This document shows, one piece after another, positions 26,002 through 35,113 of a DNA stretch of 64,000 nt. Source of the stretch: Planctomycetota bacterium. GTDB lineage: Bacteria > Planctomycetota > Phycisphaerae > Phycisphaerales > UBA1924. Numbering within the stretch: position 1 is the stretch's first letter; each line of letters starts with the position of its first letter. Location: NCBI GenBank assembly GCA_020831805.1, contig JAFIFX010000005.1, positions 1 through 64,000 of the forward strand. The letters run 5' to 3'. The notes beneath the pieces were generated by a model that worked only from the letters and a program-made list of their open reading frames with translations, was not told the origin of the DNA and searched no databases. A program made the position numbers and the translations under genes.

Positions 26002-26687
26002 CCGCCATTCACTCCGGACGCCACGGGTTCCAGCCCGCGTGTCCGGAGTGATTCAAGCAAATCGGCTGCCAGTTCGACCTCGCCGCCCTTGACGAACTCG
26101 GTCATGACCCGGGCGCGGTGGCGTTCGTCGAAGGCCGCCAGGTAGGAGATGACCTCCTCGGCCTTGCCGTCCTGGATCATGGCGGTGAACACCGGGCGAA
26201 CATCCGCCGGACGCATCCCGCTGAAGACCTCGAGCGATTTGCGGAAGTATTCGGCCCCGTCGATCGCGTAGAGGCGATCTCGCATGGCGTGGAACTCGGC
26301 CACTTCCCGCTCGAACTCCGTCCGGTCCCGCTCGAGCATCTGACGCTGCTGGCGGAGCTGGGTCTGCAGATCGCGGACCTCGCGGCGCAGGCGTTCCAGC
26401 CGTTCGCGGTCGGTCTGGGTCATCTCGATCCGGTCGCGGTTGCGCAGGTCGGTGTCCCGGATATCGCCGTCCGTGGGCGGCTCGGCCTCGGGCTGGGCCT
26501 GGGCGGCCTTTCGCTCGGCCTCGATCCGCTCGGTTCGGGCCTGGGCCGGCTCGCCGAAGATGGCCGTCGCTTCCAGGATCCGCTCACGATCGATGCGCCC
26601 GTCCGACAGCAGCCACCCCGCCAGGCCGAGCAGGGCCAGCAGATTCACAAAGGACAGCACGCCGACGATGGTCATCAGGTTCTTCAT
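25998..26687 (-). CDS. MotE-like flagellar protein (MgtE-N-type domain)
   Basis: A 229-residue protein with an N-terminal transmembrane helix (about 7-28: VGVLSFVNLLALLGLAGWLLS). A long coiled coil spans about 85-140 (TDRERLERLRREVRDLQTQLRQQRQMLERDRTEFEREVAEF). The C-terminal helical domain (EYFRKSLEVFSGMRPADVRPVFTAMIQDGKAEEVISYLAAFDERHRARVMTEF) resembles the MgtE intracellular N domain seen in MotE/FlbB/YlxF proteins. These position stators around the motor in spirochaetes and epsilonproteobacteria. Lies between fliJ and fliK, each overlapping by 4 bp. Exact orthology is uncertain. Confidence 0.8.
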   Translation of the reverse strand: MKNLMTIVGVLSFVNLLALLGLAGWLLSDGRIDRERILEATAIFGEPAQARTERIEAERKAAQAQPEAEPPTDGDIRDTDLRNRDRIEMTQTDRERLERLRREVRDLQTQLRQQRQMLERDRTEFEREVAEFHAMRDRLYAIDGAEYFRKSLEVFSGMRPADVRPVFTAMIQDGKAEEVISYLAAFDERHRARVMTEFVKGGEVELAADLLESLRTRGLEPVASGVNGG

Positions 26688-27130
26688 GGCTCACCCCGTG
26701 CTCGCATCACCATCAGATCGTCCAGTTCGATCGCTTCCCTGCGGTTCTGCTCGTCTCGGAACCGGGCGAGATCCCGTTCGCGGAGCAGCTCCATCGCCCG
26801 GCGCCGGGCGGCCAGGCGGACCAGCTCCGCCCGGGCGGCCTCCAGCCGCTTCATGACGCCGACCAGTTCAAGCACGCCGCGCCGGGCCTCCTGGTCATCA
26901 CGGAGGGTGGCCCCGGCCTGGAGTCGGGCGCTGCTGAGATCCACCCGTCCGCCGGCGAGAAGGTCGGCGACCTCATGCCGCCCGGCCACGATCCGCTGCT
27001 GGCAGGCGCGGATCCGGTTCTCCAACGCCAGCTTCTCGCGTTCGAGCACGGCCACCACCCGCATCTGGGCCTGCTCCTCACGCTCGCGCTGCGAGAGGAC
27101 GGGTTCGAGCCTGAATCGGAAGCGGGGCAC
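26684..27130 (-). CDS. fliJ: Flagellar export protein FliJ
   Basis: A 148-residue coiled-coil protein predicted to sit in the FliI ATPase ring. It starts with the FliJ pattern FRFRLEPVLSQREREEQAQMRVVAVLEREKLALENRI and is helical and charged throughout, with REAIELDDLMVMR at the end. GTG start with AGGAGG 9 nt upstream. Directly follows fliI, the normal order. Confidence 0.88.
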   Translation of the reverse strand: MPRFRFRLEPVLSQREREEQAQMRVVAVLEREKLALENRIRACQQRIVAGRHEVADLLAGGRVDLSSARLQAGATLRDDQEARRGVLELVGVMKRLEAARAELVRLAARRRAMELLRERDLARFRDEQNRREAIELDDLMVMRARGEP

Positions 27131-27147
27131 GGTTCAGATCCTCCTGG

Positions 27148-28551
27148 TCAGCCCGCCCGGCCGCGGGGCTGGGCCTGGGGCTGCTGGGCGGCACGCATGC
27201 GCCGACGCTGCTCGATCATCTCGCCGGACTGCAGCGCCAGCTTGACCATCATCGACAACGCCTGCTCGAACCGGCCCGGCTCGTCGGAACGCTGACGGAG
27301 CAGCTCGTTGAGCGGCTCGCTCAGGTCGATCGCCGTGTCAGCCTCGGGGTCCGCCCCGGTGGCGTAGGCCCCGATCTGGACCAGCTCCTCGATCTCCCGG
27401 TACTTGGCGAGCAAACGCAGGAACTGCTGCCGGGCCGCGGCGTGGGACTGGTCCATGATCTGCCCGGCGACGCGGGAGACCGAATCGAGCACATCGACCG
27501 CCGGGAAGTGCCCTCGCTGGGCGAGCTTGCGCGAGAGGACCACATGCCCGTCGAGGATGCCCCGCGCCGCGTCGGCGACGGGCTCGGTCATGTCGTCGCC
27601 CTCGACGAGGATCGTATAGAGCCCGGTGATCGAGCCGCCCCCGGAGGTCTCCGAGACCTCCACCGCCCCGGCGCGTTCGAGCAGCACCGCCATGTTCGTG
27701 AACACGCTGGGCGTGTACCCCTTGCTGGCCGGCGGCTCCCCCACCGCCAGACCGATCTGCCGGCCCGCGTGGGCGAAGCGGGTCACCGAGTCCATCATGA
27801 GCAGGACATTCTTGCCGCGGTCGCGGAAATACTCGGCCGCGGCGCAGGCGAAGCGGGCGGCGCGGATGCGCATCAGCGGGGACTCGTCGCCGGTCGAGAC
27901 CACCACGACGGACCGCGCCAGACCCTCCCGGCCGAGCGCATCGTCGATGAACTCGCGGACCTCGCGGCCTCGCTCGCCGATCAGGGCGATGACGGACACA
28001 TCGGCGTCGGTGCCGCGGGCGATCTGGCCGAGCACGGTGCTCTTGCCCACGCCGGGCCCGGCGAAGACGCCGAGTCGCTGGCCACGCCCGACGGGGGTCA
28101 TCAGATCGATGGCGCGCACGCCGGTTCGCAGCGGCTCGGTGATCCGCCGGCGGACCATCGCCCCGGTCGGCTCCGGGTCGAGCGGGCGGAGCACGGTCTC
28201 GGTGATCGGGCCGAGCCCGTCGATCGGCCGGCCCAGGCCGTCGATCACCCGGCCGAGCAGGCGGTCGCCCACGCCCGCGGCCTGGTGCACGCGTTCGAGT
28301 TCGACGGGCGCGCCGGGCACGATCCCGCCGGTGCCCCCGAGCATCATGACCACCGCGTGCGCGTGGTCAAAGCCCACAATCTCGCCACGGACGACGCCCG
28401 AGCCACCAAGCCCCACACGCACGAGCGAACCGACGGGCGCGGGCAGGTCACCGGCGAGGACGGTCAGCCCGCGCACGGCGCGGACGCGCCCGGTCAGACC
28501 GAGCGGTTCTGCGGAGCGGACCGCGTCAAACTCTGCGGAGAAAAGCCTCAC
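27148..28551 (-). CDS. fliI: Flagellum-specific ATP synthase FliI
   Basis: The hexameric ATPase of the flagellar export apparatus, 467 residues. P-loop GPGVGKST at 165-172, ALIGERGREVREFIDD, Walker B VLLMMDSVTRFAHAGRQIGLAVGEPP, and SGGGSITGLYTILVEGDDMTEPVAD. N-terminal beta-barrel and C-terminal helical domains are of normal size. GTG start overlapping the fliH stop by 4 bp. Confidence 0.96.
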   Translation of the reverse strand: MRLFSAEFDAVRSAEPLGLTGRVRAVRGLTVLAGDLPAPVGSLVRVGLGGSGVVRGEIVGFDHAHAVVMMLGGTGGIVPGAPVELERVHQAAGVGDRLLGRVIDGLGRPIDGLGPITETVLRPLDPEPTGAMVRRRITEPLRTGVRAIDLMTPVGRGQRLGVFAGPGVGKSTVLGQIARGTDADVSVIALIGERGREVREFIDDALGREGLARSVVVVSTGDESPLMRIRAARFACAAAEYFRDRGKNVLLMMDSVTRFAHAGRQIGLAVGEPPASKGYTPSVFTNMAVLLERAGAVEVSETSGGGSITGLYTILVEGDDMTEPVADAARGILDGHVVLSRKLAQRGHFPAVDVLDSVSRVAGQIMDQSHAAARQQFLRLLAKYREIEELVQIGAYATGADPEADTAIDLSEPLNELLRQRSDEPGRFEQALSMMVKLALQSGEMIEQRRRMRAAQQPQAQPRGRAG

Positions 28552-29291
28552 GCCGCGTCACCCCGCGCCTCGCGCCCGATGCGGATCGATGCACCGGCGG
28601 GGAGCAGGGCCGAGACAATCCGGTCGATCTGGGCGCCGATCTCCGCGTCGACACGGCCCCCCTCCTCCGTGGCCGCCACGCACGAGCCGCGCGTGAGCGA
28701 CGGGTCGGGGCGCAGTTCCGCGTGCCTGCACTGCTCGAAACGCGTCACAATCGCGGGTAGTTCGGCGTTCGCGAGCGCCAGATCGTCCGGGTGCACGCGA
28801 AGCACGAGGCTGGTCGGGCGGGCGATCACGCCGAGTATCGCCTCCATCTGGGCCAGCACCACGCTCGCGTCCAGCTCGACGGCACGGCGCGTCACGCACG
28901 ACGCAACCTCGGCCGCCAGCTGCACGATCTCCACACGGGCCGCCTGCAACATGGCGTCGCGGTCTCTCTCGAACGATTCGAGCGCGCCCGTCCACGCGCG
29001 GGCCGCCGCGGCCAGGGCCTCGGCGTGTTCTGCGCGGGCTGTCCGGAGCCCCTCTTCCCGCCCCACTTCGATCCCTTCGGTGCGGCCCTGCTCGAAACCG
29101 GCCTTCCGGCCCTCCTCGCGGGCGCCCGCGATCAGCCGTTCACGCTCCTGACGGGCCTCGCGGACGATCTTCTCGGCCTCTGATTTCGCCGAGGCGATCA
29201 TCGCCTCTCCGCGGGCGCCCAGGTCGCCGAGATTCATCACCAGCGCGTTGCGCGTGCACTGCTCGAGATCGGCCCGCCGGATCATGCCCAT
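28548..29291 (-). CDS. fliH: Flagellar assembly protein FliH
   Basis: A 247-residue peripheral stalk and regulator of FliI. It has a long charged coiled coil (residues about 25-90) with the FliH-type GxxxG-like run REEGRKAGFEQGRTEGIEVGREEG. A C-terminal domain resembling ATP synthase delta/E follows (VVLAQMEAILGVIARPTSLVLRVHPDDLALANAELPAI). ATG start, 20 bp after fliG; ends overlapping fliI. Confidence 0.9.
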   Translation of the reverse strand: MGMIRRADLEQCTRNALVMNLGDLGARGEAMIASAKSEAEKIVREARQERERLIAGAREEGRKAGFEQGRTEGIEVGREEGLRTARAEHAEALAAAARAWTGALESFERDRDAMLQAARVEIVQLAAEVASCVTRRAVELDASVVLAQMEAILGVIARPTSLVLRVHPDDLALANAELPAIVTRFEQCRHAELRPDPSLTRGSCVAATEEGGRVDAEIGAQIDRIVSALLPAGASIRIGREARGDAA

Positions 29292-29311
29292 CGCTCACGC
29301 TCCCTCGCCGG

Positions 29312-30352
29312 TCAGACCAGCATCTCCGACTCGCCGCCGCGGCCCTCGATGATGACATCGCCGGCCTCCTCGAGGCGGCGCACGATATCGACGATGCGCT
29401 GCTGCGAGGCCTCGACATCCGAAACGCGGACCGGGCCCATGAACTCCATGTCCTCCTTGATGAGGTTGCCGGCCCGCTCGGACATGTTGGCGAAGATCTT
29501 TTCCTTAAGTTCGTCCGACGCGGTCTTGAGGGCGAGCGCCAACTCGTCGTTCTCGACCTCCTTGAGGACCGCCTGGATGCCCTTGTCGTTGACAAGCTTG
29601 ATGTCCTCGAAGACGAACATCAGGCGCCGAATCTCCTCGACCAGATCGGGATCGTCGGCCTCGAGGCCCTCCATGATGCTCTTCTCGGTGGCGCGGTCGG
29701 CCAGGTTGAGGATCTCGGCCACGGTCGGCACGCCGCCGGCCTTCTCGGTGGCCTGCATCAGCATGCTCGACAGGCGGCTCTCCAGACCCTGCTCGACCTC
29801 GCGGATGACCTCCGGGTTGGTCTGCTCCATGTTGGCGATGCGCTTGATGACCTCGAGCTGTTTCTGCATGGGCAGGCCGACGAGGATCTCGGAGGCCTTG
29901 TGGTGCGAGAGGTGGCAGAGGATCAACGCGATGGTCTGCGGGTGCTCGTCCTGGATGAAGGTCAGCAGGTTCTCGCTCTCCGCACGCTGCAGGAAAGAGA
30001 ACGGGGTCTTCTGCACCTGCGTCTGGATCTGGCCCAGGACACGCTCGGCGATGCCCGCATCCAGCGAGTTGAGCAGCAGCTCCTTGGCGTAGCCGAGGTT
30101 GCCCTCGTTGGCGTACTTGGTGGCGATGGACACATCGTAAAACTCGCTGACCACCTCGGCCTGCAGCGAATCACGCACACGCCCGAGCCCGGCCAGCTCC
30201 CGCGTGACCTCTTCGACCTGCTGCTGGCGGAGATGCTTGAGCAGCTTGGCCGCGTGCCCGGGACCGACCGCCAGGAGCAGGATCGCCGCCTTGGAAAGAC
30301 CTTCCAGTTCCTTGGATCGATCCGGCAGGGGTTGGTTGGGCTTGCGGGCCAT
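29312..30352 (-). CDS. fliG: Flagellar motor switch protein FliG
   Basis: The 346-residue torque-generating rotor protein. N domain: LEGLSKAAILLLAVGPGHAAKLLKHL. Middle domain with the EHPQ motif: IQDEHPQTIALILCHLSHHKASEIL. C-terminal domain with the charged torque helix: LKTASDELKEKIFANMSERAGNLIKEDMEFMGPVRVSDVEASQQRIVDIVRRLEEAG. ATG start, 10 bp after fliF. Confidence 0.96.
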   Translation of the reverse strand: MARKPNQPLPDRSKELEGLSKAAILLLAVGPGHAAKLLKHLRQQQVEEVTRELAGLGRVRDSLQAEVVSEFYDVSIATKYANEGNLGYAKELLLNSLDAGIAERVLGQIQTQVQKTPFSFLQRAESENLLTFIQDEHPQTIALILCHLSHHKASEILVGLPMQKQLEVIKRIANMEQTNPEVIREVEQGLESRLSSMLMQATEKAGGVPTVAEILNLADRATEKSIMEGLEADDPDLVEEIRRLMFVFEDIKLVNDKGIQAVLKEVENDELALALKTASDELKEKIFANMSERAGNLIKEDMEFMGPVRVSDVEASQQRIVDIVRRLEEAGDVIIEGRGGESEMLV

Positions 30353-30362
30353 GGGTGGTCGT

Positions 30363-32063
30363 TTATTCGTCCTCGGAAATCCAGCGGCCGACCAGGGCGG
30401 CCGCGGCCGCCGGGTTGGTGTTGATCAACTCGCCCACCAGTTCACGCATCTTCTGGGACTCGACCTCGTCCTCGGAGATCTCGATGCCGGCGATGGCGGC
30501 TTCCGACTCGTCGGCCTCGCCCACCAGATCCCCCACGACCTCCAGGGCCGGGGGCACCCCGACCAGCTCTTCCGCACTGGGCAGGTCCGACTTGCGCCCC
30601 GCCCGGCGGACCATGGAGATCATCATCCCCACCGCCACCAGGGCCAGGACACCGAGCACGATGGTTTCGATCATGCCGGAAGCCGAGAAGAACGATCCGC
30701 CCAGGCCGCCCCCCGCGCCCGAGCCTCCGGCAACGCCGAACATCCCCGCCTGGGTGATGCTCGCACCGCCCACCGCCGGCATCGGGGCCATGACCAGCTC
30801 GACCTTGCCCGGGCGGATCTGGCCATCGTTGTCGACCGTCTCCAGCCGGGTCAGCACCGAACGCTCGAGCATGGGCCGGATCGTCTCGAACTGGTCCATC
30901 GTCTCGTTCAGCGAGACCGGGGCGTTCGCCTCGGCATCGCCACGCATGCTCAGCACGATGGACTCGATGTACCCCTGTGGCACCATGATCGAGGCGCTCA
31001 GATGCGTCGGCATCCCCCTCGGATCCACGATCTGGCGTGTTTCCGAGCCGATCTGCACCATGAACTCACTGTCCTCGGTGATCTTGCTCGACTCGATCCC
31101 GGAGGCCGAACCGGAGGCGTTGATGTCGGCCGTGCCATAGGCCCGCGCGCCCGGTTCGGCGGCGCGGGTGGCGCTCGTCGTGGTGTCCTCCGAACCGGAA
31201 AGCCGCCGGGCGATGGAGACAGACCCCTGGTCCTTGGGCAGGTAACGCTGCTGGGTGCTGGCCACACGGGTGACATCGACCACCGCGTTGACCGAGACCA
31301 CCACCCCGGGGATGTGGGCCAGCAGCCGCTCGATCTCGCGCTGGGTGTGCCGCTCGACCTGCAGCTTATGGTCCATATAACGCCCGGCCGAGATCGAATC
31401 CTCGTCCGACACCTGACGCGGCCGGCCCGTCGTCGCGTCGATCACCTGAACACGGGCGGGCAACAGCCCGGCCCTCGAGCCCGCCACGAGGTTGGCGATC
31501 GCGTCGACCGTCTCCTGCGCCAGCGGCGTCCCGCTCGCGGAGAGCACCGACACGGACGCGCTCGGTTCACGGACCGCGCGGCCCATGCCCATCGGCTCGG
31601 GGATGTCCAGGATCACGGTGGCCTTGCGGATGCCGCGGAACTGGGTGATCACCCGCGACAGCTCGTTCTGCAGGGCGATGACGGCCTGCTGGCGGTGCTG
31701 CTCACGCGAGGCCTTCCAATCCTGCGACTGCATCAGGTTGTTAAAGAGGATGGTCGTGTCGCCCGGGAGCTGGCCGCTCTCGCTGAGCTGGGCCACCGCG
31801 GAACGCTGCTGCCCGGCGGGGACCATGATCCGACCGCCCTCGGAGCGGGCATCGATCCCGGCGCCGCGCAGGGTCTCGATGATGCGCAGATCGCTCGAAT
31901 CGGCCATCAGGTCGACGAGCGCGGGCTTGGAGGCGTACTGGGAAACGAGGAACAGGGTCATCGCCGCGATCACCGCCAGCGAGCCGAACAACAGCTTCTG
32001 GGTGGCCCCGAGCTGCCCGATACCTTGCTGGATGTTCGCCAACGCCCGGCGAATCTGTTCCAT
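30363..32063 (-). CDS. fliF: Flagellar MS-ring protein FliF
   Basis: The 566-residue MS ring subunit. It has an N-terminal transmembrane helix (about 25-45) and periplasmic ring-building motifs: LIETLRGAGIDA-type segment near 60-75, PGDTTILFNNLMQSQDWKASREQHRQQAVIALQNELSRVITQFRGIRKATVILDIPEP, and ETVDAIANLVAGSRAGLLPARVQVID. A second transmembrane helix lies near 465-485 (IETIVLGVLALVAVGMMISMV). The acidic C-terminal FliG-binding tail ends WISEDE. Start at ATG 32063 (MEQIRRALANIQQGI). Confidence 0.96.
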   Translation of the reverse strand: MEQIRRALANIQQGIGQLGATQKLLFGSLAVIAAMTLFLVSQYASKPALVDLMADSSDLRIIETLRGAGIDARSEGGRIMVPAGQQRSAVAQLSESGQLPGDTTILFNNLMQSQDWKASREQHRQQAVIALQNELSRVITQFRGIRKATVILDIPEPMGMGRAVREPSASVSVLSASGTPLAQETVDAIANLVAGSRAGLLPARVQVIDATTGRPRQVSDEDSISAGRYMDHKLQVERHTQREIERLLAHIPGVVVSVNAVVDVTRVASTQQRYLPKDQGSVSIARRLSGSEDTTTSATRAAEPGARAYGTADINASGSASGIESSKITEDSEFMVQIGSETRQIVDPRGMPTHLSASIMVPQGYIESIVLSMRGDAEANAPVSLNETMDQFETIRPMLERSVLTRLETVDNDGQIRPGKVELVMAPMPAVGGASITQAGMFGVAGGSGAGGGLGGSFFSASGMIETIVLGVLALVAVGMMISMVRRAGRKSDLPSAEELVGVPPALEVVGDLVGEADESEAAIAGIEISEDEVESQKMRELVGELINTNPAAAAALVGRWISEDE

Positions 32064-32298
32064 GGTGACCCCGGCTTCCTGCCGCTGTGAAACGCGCAGT
32101 CCCCGCGCGTGTCCGGCGCACGAAACGCGCCGGCACCGCATGATCGGCCGACCACTGCCGAAACCTTCACAACCGACAGCCCGATCCGGCCTCGATTTTG
32201 GCCGGAGGCATTCCTTGCGCGGATGGATGTGAAAACGGACGATTCAGCCCGCACGGGACGGGCCGGAGGATTCGGCGAAAGGCCCGGCCCCCGGCGGA

Positions 32299-32601
32299 TC
32301 AGACACGCATCTGCTTGATCTCGTCGTAGGCCTGCATCACCTGGTTGCGCATGGCTTGGAGCATCTTGAAGGCCGTGTCGGCCTTCTCCGTGGCGAGGAT
32401 CACGCCCTCGAGATCGTCCCGCCGGCCGGTCATCAGGTCCTCGGTGGCCTTGTTCGCGTCCTGCTGCAGGGCGTTGACCTCGGAGAGGTTCTTCATCAGC
32501 ACGGCCTTGAAGTCCGGGCCGTCTCGCTGCGGCTGCGCGGGGGACCGGTGCGGCTGCAGCCCGCCTTTCCCCAGCCCGGCAAGTCCGATCGGATCGGTCA
32601 T
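32299..32601 (-). CDS. fliE: MS-ring/rod junction protein FliE
   Basis: A 100-residue basal-body protein linking MS ring and rod. Family pattern: DFKAVLMKNLSEVNALQQDANKATEDLMTGRRDDLEGVILATEKADTAFKMLQAMRNQVMQAYDEIKQMRV. ATG start. It lies between flgC (93-bp gap) and fliF (235-bp gap). Confidence 0.94.
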   Translation of the reverse strand: MTDPIGLAGLGKGGLQPHRSPAQPQRDGPDFKAVLMKNLSEVNALQQDANKATEDLMTGRRDDLEGVILATEKADTAFKMLQAMRNQVMQAYDEIKQMRV

Positions 32602-32694
32602 CGCATCGCCCCGTTCGTCCCGGACCGTTCCCTCACGGCCCTTGTCTCATCCTACCGCCCCGACCGGTCCTTGTCAGGCCGGACCGCCCGGTGC

Positions 32695-33111
32695 TCAGGC
32701 GAGGATCCGCAACGCCTGTGCCATCATGCTCTTGGTCGTCTCGGCGGCCACCACATTCGCCTCGTAGGCCCTCGACGCCTGCATGGCATTGACCCATTCC
32801 ATCGTGGGGTCGATGTCCGGCACCATCACATACCCGTCCGCATCGGCGAAACGGTGCCCGGGCCGGTACTCCTTGCGCAGGGCGTCCTGCTCGATCTGGA
32901 TCTCGGCCACATGGACGCCCATCGACCGGCCCTGCGGCGTCGGCGCCGACGGGTCGCCGGGCGAGAACATCGCGGCGCGACGCCGGTACGGGTCGTACTC
33001 GCCCTTGGCGTTCTGGAGCGAGTTGACGTTGGCGATGTTTGACGCGATGACGGACATCCGGGTCCGCTGTGCGACCATGCCGCTCGTCGAGATGTCCAGT
33101 GCTCCGTACAC
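32695..33111 (-). CDS. flgC: Proximal rod protein FlgC
   Basis: A 138-residue rod subunit. N-terminal rod motif MYGALDISTSGMVAQRTRMSVIASNIANVNS. C-terminal DADGYVMVPDIDPTMEWVNAMQASRAYEANVVAAETTKSMMAQALRIL, the standard FlgC ending. GTG start with GGGGAG upstream; 16 bp after flgB. Confidence 0.95.
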   Translation of the reverse strand: MYGALDISTSGMVAQRTRMSVIASNIANVNSLQNAKGEYDPYRRRAAMFSPGDPSAPTPQGRSMGVHVAEIQIEQDALRKEYRPGHRFADADGYVMVPDIDPTMEWVNAMQASRAYEANVVAAETTKSMMAQALRILA

Positions 33112-33127
33112 GGTTCAACTCCCCATA

Positions 33128-33574
33128 TCAGCCGGGCCGCTGCGCGATGGCGGTCATGATGGTGCCCTTGTGAGCCCGGTACAGATCGCCCGCGACGCGA
33201 TAGGCCGAGGCGTTCTCGACCATGTCCTGCATCAGCCGCTCCAGATCGGTCGCGTTGCGGTCGTGCCCCAGCACGCCCGCGTGGGCCTGCGTGGGCTTGA
33301 GTTCGAGCGAGCCGGGGCTTGAGCCCGGGGTCAGATCCCGCGTCCCGCGCCAGGAGAGCTCGCCGTAGGTCCCGGCGTTGCGGTCCCGGCGCTCCTCGAC
33401 CGCCTCGGACAGCACACGCTGGAAGGTCCTGGGACTGACATCCTTGGCGACGAAGTTGGGTGTCTCGATGTTGGCGATGTTGTGGGCCAGCAGACGCTGG
33501 CGCGCCCCCGCGAAACGCATGGTCATTTCCAGCGCCGGAAGGGCTCCCGAGGTGTTGACATCGCGGATCTGCAC
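33128..33574 (-). CDS. flgB: Proximal rod protein FlgB
   Basis: A 148-residue rod subunit with RFAGARQRLLAHNIANIETPNFVAKDV near the N-terminus. The FlgB-type C-terminus is ATDLERLMQDMVENASAYRVAGDLYRAHKGTIMTAIAQRPG. GTG start at 33574 with AAGGA upstream keeps the N-terminal helix at the family length; the next ATG is 48 nt inside. First gene of the structural block, 37 bp after the response-regulator stop. Confidence 0.93.
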   Translation of the reverse strand: MQIRDVNTSGALPALEMTMRFAGARQRLLAHNIANIETPNFVAKDVSPRTFQRVLSEAVEERRDRNAGTYGELSWRGTRDLTPGSSPGSLELKPTQAHAGVLGHDRNATDLERLMQDMVENASAYRVAGDLYRAHKGTIMTAIAQRPG

Positions 33575-33584
33575 GCGGGTTCCT

Positions 33585-33601
33585 TCGCAAACAGTGTGCC
33601 G
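33585..33601 (-). promoter_or_regulatory. Sigma-54-type promoter candidate before flgB
   Basis: On the minus strand CGGCAC-N5-TTGCG gives GG-N10-GC spacing, close to the TGGCAC-N5-TTGCA consensus. The gene just upstream encodes a sigma-54 activator. The predicted start site falls only about one base before the flgB GTG and beyond its AAGGA, so either the message is leaderless or the match is accidental. Confidence 0.35.
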
Positions 33602-33610
33602 GGGGGGGGC

Positions 33611-35113
33611 CTAGAGATTGGCCGACACCAGGCTCTCGTCCTTCCACTTCTTGAGCTTCAGACCCAGGGTCCGGACACCGATGCCCAGCGCCTTGGCCGT
33701 GCGCTGCCGGTGCCCGTTGAACCGCTGGAGCGTGGCCACGATCGTGTCACGCTCGATCTCTTCCAGCGTGCGGTCCCCGGGCATCTCCAGGGGCTTGGCC
33801 TCGGCAAAGCCCGACGCCTGCGGCACGCCGGCGTAGCCGTTCGTCGCCGGGGCGGGGGCATGGTGGCCGTTCATGCCCATCGGGGCGGCCCGCAGGGGCA
33901 TCGCCTTGACCGCCACACGCTGGGTGAGCAGCCAGGGCTCGACCAGTTCCCGCGTGACCGGGGCGTCTCGGGCGCCGGCCAGCACCAGGGCCCGTTCGCA
34001 GATGTTCTGCAGCTCACGCACATTGCCCGGCCATTGGTACGAAGCCATCAACGCCAGCGCGTCGGGCTCGATGACGGGGCGACGCCGGCCCTCCCGTTCG
34101 GCGAAGCGCTCCATGAAGTGCTCGGCCAGCACCGCGACATCGCCGAGTCGCTCGCGGAGCGACGGGAGCTGGATCGGCAGCACATTGAGCCGGAAGAACA
34201 AGTCCTGGCGGAACTCGCCCATGGCCGCCGCCCGGGGCAGGTCGCGGTTGCTGGTCGCGATCACCCGGACATCCACCCCGATGGTCGTGCTCGACCCGAC
34301 CCGCTCGAAGGCCCGCTCCTGCAGCACGCGGAGCAGCTTGGCCTGGATCTGGGGCGAGACCTCCGACACCTCATCGAGCAGCAGCGTGCCGCCGTCGGCC
34401 AGCTCGAAACGGCCCTTGCGCAGCTTGTCGGCCCCGGTGAACGCCCCCCGCTCGTGCCCGAACAGTTCGCTCTCGAGAAGGGACTCGTTCAACGCGGCGC
34501 AGTTGACCGCCAGGAACGGCCCGTTCGCCCGCGGGGAAAGATCGTGCACCGCCCGGGCGACGACCTCCTTGCCCGCGCCGGACTCGCCGGTGATCAGCAC
34601 CGTGCCGTGGGAAGCCGCCACAGCGCGGACCTGCTCACGGACCTTGCGCATCGCCTGGGACTCGCCCACGAGCCGCTCAAGCCCGCGGGGATCGCCGCCC
34701 GCGGCCAGGACCTGCTGGGCCTTGAGGACCGCGTTCTCGCGCACGACGCTCGCGTGCTGGATCGCCCGCTTGATCGAGATGATCAGCTCGTCGCCTTCGA
34801 AGGGCTTGGTCAGGTAATCGAACGCGCCGCGTTTCATGGCCTCGACCGCCGTATCCACCGTGCCGTAGGCCGTCATCAGGATCACGGGCAGGTCCTCGTC
34901 GAAGCCGCGGATCTCCGCGAGCAGATCGACGCCGGTCATGCCGGGCATGCTCAGGTCGGTGACGACGGCGTCGGGCCGCTTGGAGGCGATCTCGCGCAGG
35001 GCGGTCTTGCCGTCCGTCGCGGTGCGGACCCCGAAGCCGGCGCGGGCCAGCGTCGATGACACCGAATCACGCATCATTTCCTTGTCGTCGACGACCAGCA
35101 CCGTACAACCCAT
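33611..35113 (-). CDS. Sigma-54-dependent response regulator, FlgR/FleR-like
   Basis: A 500-residue NtrC-family activator. Receiver domain 1-120 with phospho-acceptor D53 (VVTDLSMPG). AAA+ domain with Walker A GESGAGKE (176-183) and the sigma-54 contact loop GAFTGA (223-228). A linker rich in Pro and Met follows. The C-terminal Fis-type helix-turn-helix is [30 protein letters not shown]. It overlaps the kinase gene by one base (TGATG) and directly precedes flgB, so it is the likely activator of hook-basal body genes. Orthology to FlgR, FleR or AtoC-type regulators is inferred from context. Confidence 0.92.
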   Translation of the reverse strand: MGCTVLVVDDKEMMRDSVSSTLARAGFGVRTATDGKTALREIASKRPDAVVTDLSMPGMTGVDLLAEIRGFDEDLPVILMTAYGTVDTAVEAMKRGAFDYLTKPFEGDELIISIKRAIQHASVVRENAVLKAQQVLAAGGDPRGLERLVGESQAMRKVREQVRAVAASHGTVLITGESGAGKEVVARAVHDLSPRANGPFLAVNCAALNESLLESELFGHERGAFTGADKLRKGRFELADGGTLLLDEVSEVSPQIQAKLLRVLQERAFERVGSSTTIGVDVRVIATSNRDLPRAAAMGEFRQDLFFRLNVLPIQLPSLRERLGDVAVLAEHFMERFAEREGRRRPVIEPDALALMASYQWPGNVRELQNICERALVLAGARDAPVTRELVEPWLLTQRVAVKAMPLRAAPMGMNGHHAPAPATNGYAGVPQASGFAEAKPLEMPGDRTLEEIERDTIVATLQRFNGHRQRTAKALGIGVRTLGLKLKKWKDESLVSANL

